A stretch of 64,000 nt of DNA from AV40 sp963817335. GTDB taxonomy: Bacteria; Verrucomicrobiota; Verrucomicrobiia; Chthoniobacterales; UBA10450. Made by a program: the position numbers and the translations under genes. Where the stretch lies: assembly GCA_963817335.1 (NCBI GenBank), contig CAWFNX010000005.1, positions 620,001-684,000 of the forward strand. Reading direction: 5' to 3'. The notes below the pieces were generated by a model. The model was not told the origin of the DNA and did no database searches. It saw only the letters and a list, made by a program, of their open reading frames with translations. Positions 58,873-64,000 of the stretch are shown piece by piece (position 1 is the first letter of the stretch; the number at the start of each line of letters is the position of its first letter).

Positions 58873-59632
58873 GCGAAACGGCGAAGTAGTTAAGCTGGTT
58901 GACGTTCACAAAACGTATCACACCGGCGACGTCGACGTTCACGCAGTGCGCGGCGTTTCACTCGAGATCCGACGGGGGGAATTCGTGGCCCTCATGGGCG
59001 CGAGCGGTTCCGGCAAGTCCACTCTCATGAACATTCTCGGTTGTCTCGATCGGCCCACCTCAGGTCGTTACGTTTTGGATGACGCCGACGTTTCCGCGCT
59101 CGATCGCGATCAACTCGCCGACATCCGCAACCATAAACTAGGTTTTGTTTTTCAAGGTTTCAATTTGCTGCCTCGAACATCCGCGCGCGAGAACGTGGAG
59201 CTGCCGCTGCTTTACGGGACACGGAAAATGACAAACGCGCAGTTGCGCGAGAAAGCGGACGCGGTCCTGGCGTCGGTGGGCCTGGCCGGTCGCGAAGATC
59301 ATCACCCGAGTCAGCTTTCGGGCGGCCAACAGCAACGGGTCGCGATTGCGCGTGCGCTAGTGAACGATCCCGAAGTTGTGCTGGCCGACGAGCCGACCGG
59401 AAATCTGGATAGCCGCACCAGCGTCGAGATCATGGGAATTTTTCAACAGCTCAACGAGCGTGGCATCACCATTATCATGGTCACACACGAACAGGACATC
59501 GCGGCCTACGCTCGTCGCAATGTCCTGATGCGTGACGGAGTGATCCTGAAAGATTTCAACGTCACCCATCGGCTGAGCGCTTTGACCGAACTGGAGAAGA
59601 TCGGACCGATCGACATGGAATCATCTTCATGA
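58871..59632 (+). CDS. MacB/LolD-type ABC transporter ATPase
   Basis: A 253-residue ATPase: Walker A MGASGSGKSTLMNIL, Q-loop FVFQGFNLLP, signature LSGGQQQRVAIARALV, Walker B EVVLADEPTGN, H-loop IIMVTHEQD. The stretch GCLDRPTSGRYVLDD fits the MacB/LolD/FtsE group. I start at the GTG at 58871 because upstream codons (a TTG at 58835) are translated GGAAGA tandem words, which may also act as a ribosome binding site. The permease follows 40 bp later. Confidence 0.92.
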   Translation: MRNGEVVKLVDVHKTYHTGDVDVHAVRGVSLEIRRGEFVALMGASGSGKSTLMNILGCLDRPTSGRYVLDDADVSALDRDQLADIRNHKLGFVFQGFNLLPRTSARENVELPLLYGTRKMTNAQLREKADAVLASVGLAGREDHHPSQLSGGQQQRVAIARALVNDPEVVLADEPTGNLDSRTSVEIMGIFQQLNERGITIIMVTHEQDIAAYARRNVLMRDGVILKDFNVTHRLSALTELEKIGPIDMESSS

Positions 59633-59640
59633 AGAAATCT

Positions 59641-59671
59641 CGTCACCTGTCACCCGTCACCCGTCACTTTT
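59641..59671. repeat. Tandem CCCGTCA words
   Basis: CGTCACCTGTCACCCGTCAC then CCGTCAC is a run of CCCGTCA heptamers between the ATPase and permease genes, abutting the latter's GTG. The same word on the other strand (GTGACGA) is repeated in pdxA at 63382-63417. Confidence 0.65.
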
Positions 59672-59672
59672 T

Positions 59673-60890
59673 GTGAAAGTTGGATCGACTCTCAACATCG
59701 CGCTGCGCGCGTTACGTCGTAACAAAATGCGCTCGGTGCTCACTGCGCTCGGAATCATCATCGGCGTCGCCGCGGTTATCGCGATGGTGGGCATTGGAAA
59801 TGGCGCCAAAGCGCAGGTCGAAGCCCAGATTGCGAGCCTTGGACAAAACGTGATCCTGATTTTCTCTGGGAGCACGACCTCGAGCGGAATTCGGACCGGT
59901 TGGGGCGGGGCCGGCACGTTGAAGGTTGAAGATGCGGAAGCGATTCGCCGCGAAGTGCCGGACGTGGTCGCGGTAAGCGAAGAAGTTGTTTCAACCACCC
60001 AGGTCGCGGCCGGCAATCAAAACTGGTTCACCAGAATCTATGGTGAGTCCGCCGATTACCTCGACATTCGCCAATGGCCGCTCGCGGATGGCTCGCCCTT
60101 TACCGATCAGGACGTCCGCAGCGCGAATAAAGTCTGCGTCATCGGCAGGACGACGGCATCCCAGATTTACGGCAACGAAGATCCAGTCGGTCAGATTTTG
60201 CGGATCAAGAACGTGCCGTTCACAATCACGGGCGTGTTGACGCCGAAAGGATTGAGCACCCAAGGTGTCGATCAGGACGATATCGTAATCATGCCTTACA
60301 CCAGCGCGATGAAACGCGTCATCGGTGGAACGACGTTGCGAAATATCAACGTTCAAGTTGGTGATGGCAACCAGATTGCGGGCGCACAACAGCAAATCAT
60401 CGCGTTGTTGCGACAGCGCCACAACATTCGGGCGGGCCGCGACGACGATTTCACCGTGCGTAACCAGGAGGAGATCGCCGACGCCGCGACTGCGACCACC
60501 GCGGTGATGACATTGCTACTCGGCTCAATCGCAGGTGTTTCGCTCGTCGTGGGCGGCATCGGAATCATGAACATCATGCTGGTGAGCGTGACCGAACGAA
60601 CCCGCGAGATCGGGACCCGCATGGCCGTTGGCGCACACGGAAGTGACATTCTCACTCAGTTTCTCATCGAGGCGGTCACGTTGAGTTCGGTCGGGGGCAT
60701 GATCGGAATCATCTTCGGGATCGGTGCGTCGCAAATTCTTTCAAGCTACGCGCACTGGCCGACGCTAATTTCGCTCAGCTCGGTGATTATCGCGTTCATG
60801 TTCAGCGCGGCGGTCGGAATATTCTTTGGATTTTATCCAGCGCGTAAAGCAGCTGCCCTCGATCCGATTGAAGCGTTGCGCTACGAATAG
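59673..60890 (+). CDS. MacB/FtsX-type ABC permease
   Basis: A 405-residue permease with one N-terminal helix (26-48, ALGIIIGVAAVIAMVGIG), a large periplasmic domain (50-275), and three C-terminal helices (IAGVSLVVGGIGIMNIMLV, then two more from about 330). The MacB motif TERTREIGTRMAVGA lies between them. With the ATPase and the adaptor it should form a tripartite exporter for peptides, lipoproteins or antibiotics. GTG start at 59673. Confidence 0.92.
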   Translation: MKVGSTLNIALRALRRNKMRSVLTALGIIIGVAAVIAMVGIGNGAKAQVEAQIASLGQNVILIFSGSTTSSGIRTGWGGAGTLKVEDAEAIRREVPDVVAVSEEVVSTTQVAAGNQNWFTRIYGESADYLDIRQWPLADGSPFTDQDVRSANKVCVIGRTTASQIYGNEDPVGQILRIKNVPFTITGVLTPKGLSTQGVDQDDIVIMPYTSAMKRVIGGTTLRNINVQVGDGNQIAGAQQQIIALLRQRHNIRAGRDDDFTVRNQEEIADAATATTAVMTLLLGSIAGVSLVVGGIGIMNIMLVSVTERTREIGTRMAVGAHGSDILTQFLIEAVTLSSVGGMIGIIFGIGASQILSSYAHWPTLISLSSVIIAFMFSAAVGIFFGFYPARKAAALDPIEALRYE

Positions 60891-60898
60891 AAATTCGC

Positions 60899-60970
60899 TA
60901 ACCACGAATCGACACAAATAGACACTAAGAACAAAAGAAAATTCGTGTTTGTTCGTGTCCATTAGTGGTT
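60899..60970. repeat. Inverted 'accacgaat' tandem-word element
   Basis: The left arm is TAACCACGAATCGACACAAA with a TAGACACTAAG word; the right arm is TTCGTGTTTGTTCGTGTCCA ending in TTAGTGGTT. It sits between the permease stop and the rhodanese start, 11 bp upstream of the latter. Confidence 0.9.
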
Positions 60971-60981
60971 GAAATTCTGGG

Positions 60982-61350
60982 ATGGCTGAACCCAAGGGAT
61001 TCCAGGATTTGGTCGCGGACGCGAAAAAGAACATCACTGAAATTTTACCGACTGACGCCGCTGCGAAAGCGAAGAGCAGCACCGATGCGGTGATTGTCGA
61101 TGTTCGCGAGAAGGATGAGTTCGACGAATCGCACATTCCGGATGCAGTTCACATGAGTCGCGGAATGGTGGAGCTCGAAGTCGAAGATAAATTTCCCGAT
61201 CGCAACACCACGATCATTTGCCATTGCGGCGGCGGCGGCCGTTCCGCGCTCGCGGCCGAAAATTTGCAAAAGATGGGCTACAAGAACGTCCGTTCGATGG
61301 CCGGCGGCTTTAGAGCCTGGAAAGCCGCGGGTTTGCCGACAACGAAGTAA
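60982..61350 (+). CDS. Single-domain rhodanese-like protein
   Basis: A 122-residue protein. The VIVDVREKDEFDESHIPDAV segment (37-56) and the active-site loop CHCGGGGRSALAAENLQKMG (Cys80 and Cys82; CGGGGRS forms the six-residue loop) define the fold. Members transfer sulfane sulfur, for example from thiosulfate, or sense redox state. The N-terminal 30 residues are extra. It has no sulfur-metabolism neighbours. Confidence 0.9.
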   Translation: MAEPKGFQDLVADAKKNITEILPTDAAAKAKSSTDAVIVDVREKDEFDESHIPDAVHMSRGMVELEVEDKFPDRNTTIICHCGGGGRSALAAENLQKMGYKNVRSMAGGFRAWKAAGLPTTK

Positions 61351-61393
61351 TGCGCTCTTTGCAGATTTCTGTCGTGGTGAGCCCAGTCAGCAC

Positions 61394-61485
61394 GGAAATA
61401 TTTGGAGATGTCTCGACTTCGCTCGACATGACAGGTAGCGGCGGTTCACCGAAACGCCATGGCGATTGCGGTCAATTGCCTCTAA
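61394..61485 (-). repeat. 39-bp element copy 2 plus GGTAGCGGCGG double hairpin
   Basis: 61394-61432 is the reverse complement of 58795-58833 (36 of 39 identical). 61434-61485 has GGCGGTTC-GAAACGCC and GGCGATTG-CAATTGCC stems and is a near copy of 14559-14611. The element ends directly at the stop of the convergent ABC-2 permease gene. Confidence 0.85.
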
Positions 61486-62295
61486 CTAGCCACCCACAGC
61501 TTGATAATGGCGCAGACCGCGGTGCCACATCATTCGCGCGACTGCCCACGTAAGAAAGAGCCAGCCGGTCTGGATGGCGAGAGCCTGCCACAGCTCGGCA
61601 CCTTTCAAGCGTTCCAAAAAAATCGCCACCGGACAAAACAGTTCGTAATAGAACGGCATCCATTTCAACGCCGCCTGCACGCCGGCCGGCATGATGTCGA
61701 TGGGGAACATTTGGCCGCCAAGAAAATATTCGAACGAGTAAACGATGAACACGATCGTCGTGATTTCTAAAATCCAGAACGCCATCATCGCGAGCGAATA
61801 GGTAATGAAGAATTGGATGAACGCCGCCATCATGGTGGAAATGATCGCGAACACGTAAGTCGCGGGATCGTGCGGCATCGTGACGTAATTGTGAAAATAG
61901 AGAAAGATGAGCGCGATGGGCGGCAGGGTGACGAACGTGTAAACGAGTCGGCCGCTGCAAAAAATGCTGAATCGATACGCGAGATAACTCATCGGTTTGG
62001 TCAGGAGCGCGTTGATCTGACCCTCGCGAATGTCGGCCGCGATTTGCCATTCGTCCTCGGTCGGCGTCACCAGATTGCTGACCAGGATCATGAGCAGGTA
62101 ATAATAGATCATCGAGCCGTAGTCGTAGCCGTGAAGACCGTGGCCGCGCTCTTTGAAGACCGCGCTCCAAAGAAAAACGGTGCCGGCGAGCGGGATCAGT
62201 CCGAAAGCCGCGCGCAAAAAATAATTCCAGCGATACACGAAGGTGTTCTGGAGCCCGATATTGAAAACCGAAGCGTACTTTGCGGTCTTACTCAT
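61486..62295 (-). CDS. ABC-2-type permease (second)
   Basis: A 269-residue six-helix permease with the family motif IREGQINALLTKPMSYLAYR and the later FWILEITTIVFIVYSFEYFL. Along with the 56740 permease this makes up the usual two-permease ABC-2 exporter, but the two genes are about 4 kb apart with the tripartite exporter between. Start ATG at 62295, within sight of an AGAGTAAGAG repeat. Confidence 0.85.
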   Translation of the reverse strand: MSKTAKYASVFNIGLQNTFVYRWNYFLRAAFGLIPLAGTVFLWSAVFKERGHGLHGYDYGSMIYYYLLMILVSNLVTPTEDEWQIAADIREGQINALLTKPMSYLAYRFSIFCSGRLVYTFVTLPPIALIFLYFHNYVTMPHDPATYVFAIISTMMAAFIQFFITYSLAMMAFWILEITTIVFIVYSFEYFLGGQMFPIDIMPAGVQAALKWMPFYYELFCPVAIFLERLKGAELWQALAIQTGWLFLTWAVARMMWHRGLRHYQAVGG

Positions 62296-62377
62296 TCTCC
62301 TACTCTTTCTCTTACTCTTACTCTAACGCGGGATCGGACCTGTTGAGCAAGAGTAAGAGTATGAGCAAGAGCAAAAG
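62296..62377. repeat. Inverted AGAGTAAGAG tandem-word element
   Basis: TCTCCTACTCTTTCTCTTAC-type words (left) and GAGCAAGAGTAAGAGTATGA (right) form an inverted pair around GCGGGATCGGACCTG. It fills the gap upstream of the permease gene and downstream of the DUF2238 gene. Confidence 0.8.
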
Positions 62378-62380
62378 GGC

Positions 62381-62983
62381 TCAGCGAAGCTTCGCCAGTT
62401 GCCGATCCTGCCAGGGTCGCATGAACAACAGCGCGCAGGTCGCACCGACCAGGCACATGAACATGTCTCCCTGAGTGTCCCAAATGTCGCCTTGCGTGCC
62501 GAGGAACTCGGTTGAGGCCGCGCCTCCGAGAAGCGCGCTCCACCATTCGATGAATTCGTAGGTACAGCTGATCGCGAGACAGATCGAGATGATGAGAAAC
62601 GGTTGCCAGCGCTTCCGATTGAGAACGTTGAGCCGAATAAACATTTCGCGCGCGATCAGCGCCGGCACGAATCCCTGCGCGAAATGGCCGAGCCGGTCGT
62701 AGTGATTGCGGCTCCAGTGAAAGACTTCCTTGAGCCAATTGAAGATCGGTTCGCGCGCGTAGGTCCAATGGCCGCCAACGCAAAGGATGCAGATGTGGAT
62801 TGCGATCAATGTGTAAACGAGGGTGGTGAATTGAAACCGTCGATAGGTCGCGGCGAGAACGACGATACCAATAATTCCGGGAAAAACTTCGAGCCACCAG
62901 GTGAGGCGATCATAGGGATGAATTCCCGACCAAACGAAAACGATCGCAACGCCAATCAACAACGCGATATGCGATTTTTTCAT
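62381..62983 (-). CDS. DUF2238 (YjdF-like) membrane protein
   Basis: A 200-residue protein with six helices. The family's conserved FHWSRNHYDRLGHFAQGFVP and EFIEWWSALLGG with GTQGDIWDTQGDMFMCLVG are present. The Asp/His/Glu residues in these helices suggest a metal or lipid site, but no function is established. Start ATG at 62983; it is probably first in a unit with the ABC-2 permease. Confidence 0.88.
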   Translation of the reverse strand: MKKSHIALLIGVAIVFVWSGIHPYDRLTWWLEVFPGIIGIVVLAATYRRFQFTTLVYTLIAIHICILCVGGHWTYAREPIFNWLKEVFHWSRNHYDRLGHFAQGFVPALIAREMFIRLNVLNRKRWQPFLIISICLAISCTYEFIEWWSALLGGAASTEFLGTQGDIWDTQGDMFMCLVGATCALLFMRPWQDRQLAKLR

Positions 62984-63016
62984 CTCAATGGCGTGGTCGT
63001 GCTCATGTTCTAATAG

Positions 63017-63105
63017 AAAGCCCGCGAATCACGCGAAAGGGCGCGAATAAGAGTATAGGCGCTCGACGGTTTGAGTTTAGCGTTCATCCGCGTGTTTAGC
63101 GGGTA
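63017..63105. repeat. Inverted CGCGAATCACGCGAA...CGTGTTTAGCGG element
   Basis: The left arm CCCGCGAATCACGCGAAAGG and GCGCGAAT word pairs loosely with the right arm TTTAGCGTTCATCCGCGTGT and TTAGCGGG. It overlaps the pdxA stop region and the gap to the DUF2238 gene. Confidence 0.65.
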
Positions 63106-63989
63106 GTCTTCTCCCTTTCCGCCAACTCAACGGCCAAGTTGATTGCCGCGATCATGCTGTCGGCGCGCGCGATTCCTTTGCCGGCAATCTCGAATGCGGT
63201 GCCGTGATCGGGACTGGTGCGCGGAAACGGCAGGCCAAGGGTGGTGTTCACTCCGTTGTGAAAGGCGTGCAGCTTGAGCGGGATCAGGCCTTGATCGTGA
63301 TACATGCAAAGGACGGCGTCGAATTCGCCTTCGATCGCGCGATGAAAAACGGTGTCGGGGGAGTGCGGGCCGCTGAACTGAAGTGACGAGTGACGAGTGA
63401 CGAGTGACGAGTTTGACTCTTGAACCGCTGGTTCAATAATTTCGATTTCTTCGCGGCCGATTTTTCCAGATTCACCGGCGTGCGGATTTAATCCGGCAAC
63501 TGCGATTTGCGGCGATTCGATTCCGCGGCGGAGCAGGAAATCAGCGAGTAATAGACCGACCCGAACAATTTCACTCTGTTTGAGCGCGCCGGGAACTTTG
63601 GCGAGCGGAATGTGAGACGTAACCAGCGCGACAGTCAGTTTGCCGGCAGTGAGACACATCGCGAAATTTTTTACGCCGCATCGCTCGGCGAAGAATTCGG
63701 TTTGACCGGGAAACTTGAATCCGGCCTCGTACATTCGGGCTTTATGAATTGGCCCGGTAACGACGGCCGACAACTCGCCGCGTCGGGCGCGGGTGACCGC
63801 TTCCTCGAGTGCGGCAGCGGCCGCGCGGGCAGTTTCAATGGTCGGTTGGCCCGGTGTGCAATTTGGTTGGCGGCCGATGACGACGTAGTCCGCCGAATCC
63901 GGAACGCGTCCCGATTTTAGCGTGGCATCGACAACTTCCGGCCCAATACCGGCACAATCACCAAGCGTGATTCCGATGCGCAGCTGCAT
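63096..63989 (-). CDS. pdxA: 4-hydroxythreonine-4-phosphate dehydrogenase PdxA
   Basis: A 297-residue metal-dependent dehydrogenase of pyridoxal-phosphate synthesis, oxidising 4-phosphohydroxy-L-threonine. Family elements are RIGITLGDCAGIGPEVV (4-20), the metal ligands in ITGPIHKAR-type VTGPIHKAR, GLNPHAGESG and CMYHDQGLIPLK. It is shorter than E. coli PdxA (329 aa). Residues after AVQES (SSLVTRHSSLQF) are encoded by tandem GTGACGA words, an in-frame repeat in a surface loop. The ATG at 63989 is 11 bp from the window end, so upstream context is not seen. Confidence 0.92.
   Translation of the reverse strand: MQLRIGITLGDCAGIGPEVVDATLKSGRVPDSADYVVIGRQPNCTPGQPTIETARAAAAALEEAVTRARRGELSAVVTGPIHKARMYEAGFKFPGQTEFFAERCGVKNFAMCLTAGKLTVALVTSHIPLAKVPGALKQSEIVRVGLLLADFLLRRGIESPQIAVAGLNPHAGESGKIGREEIEIIEPAVQESNSSLVTRHSSLQFSGPHSPDTVFHRAIEGEFDAVLCMYHDQGLIPLKLHAFHNGVNTTLGLPFPRTSPDHGTAFEIAGKGIARADSMIAAINLAVELAEREKTTR
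63382..63417. repeat. Tandem AGTGACG words inside pdxA
   Basis: AAGTGACGAGTGACGAGTGA continues CGAGTGACGAGTTTGAC, four to five copies of the heptamer GTGACGA in frame in the coding sequence. Confidence 0.9.
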
Positions 63990-64000
63990 GGCGCATCTTC

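Overview
The window is about 64 kb of ordinary bacterial chromosome, roughly 58-60% G+C and densely packed, with 64 protein genes and one tRNA that I can support. I see no plasmid, phage or transposase genes. I infer a free-living, probably soil, member of the Verrucomicrobiota (Chthoniobacterales-like). The inference rests on the mix of aerobic acyl-CoA catabolism, the rpsR-rpmG-dksA arrangement with zinc-poor variants, and proteins carrying in-frame palindromic inserts of the 'AAGVSPA' type. It is not proven by any marker here.

Layout. 1-10.5 kb: envelope and housekeeping genes (small DMT permease, FemAB/GNAT-like protein, MscS channel, acyl carrier protein, ribosomal L28, Gfo/Idh/MocA oxidoreductase, PiT phosphate permease with DUF47 partner, MgtE). 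10.5-18.2 kb: a beta-oxidation pair (FadJ-like fusion plus VLCAD-like dehydrogenase), then lysine 6-transaminase plus an ALDH7-type semialdehyde dehydrogenase. 18.3-29.7 kb, minus strand: an MmgE/PrpD protein, a lower-GC two-gene accessory module (membrane KAP-type P-loop NTPase plus an unknown 279-aa protein), and a five-gene operon of two ATP-citrate-lyase-like subunits, a degenerate HD-domain protein, a fused aconitase/homoaconitase-type enzyme and an isocitrate-dehydrogenase-family enzyme. 30-45.7 kb: glutaryl-CoA dehydrogenase, thiolase, short accessory genes, alcohol dehydrogenase, acetoacetyl-CoA-reductase-like SDR, a split IcmF-type B12 mutase, an MFS carrier with a CHY zinc finger protein, a fused 3-oxoacid CoA-transferase, and a 2-methylcitrate block (prpD-like, prpB, prpC). 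45.8-49.8 kb: thioesterase, class A beta-lactamase, phospholipase D lipoprotein, tRNA-Arg(UCU) and small unknowns. 49.9-55.2 kb: sppA, CPBP protease, thiL, tsaE, tsaB, alr and a RelE-like protein. 55.5-64 kb: rpsR, rpmG, dksA-like, a MacA/MacB-type exporter bracketed by two ABC-2 permeases, rhodanese, DUF2238 protein and pdxA.

Together the catabolic genes can take lysine (through aminoadipate semialdehyde, aminoadipate and glutaryl-CoA), fatty acids, ketone bodies and propionyl or branched acyl-CoA to acetyl-CoA, pyruvate and succinate. The (homo)citrate-type operon in the middle is the least explained metabolic unit and one of two candidates for an undescribed system. The other is the KAP-NTPase module, a possible defence locus.

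The most unusual property of the DNA is its repeat load. Nearly every gap holds a hairpin element. One class has TGTAG...CTACA ends; another consists of arms built of short tandem words, such as inverted 'accacgaat' arrays. Several elements lie inside genes in frame (MeaB-like, mutase, pdxA, the 561-aa protein) or supply stop codons (acyl-CoA dehydrogenase, HD protein, prpD-like, tsaE). All similarity calls are from reading the sequence; no database search was possible.
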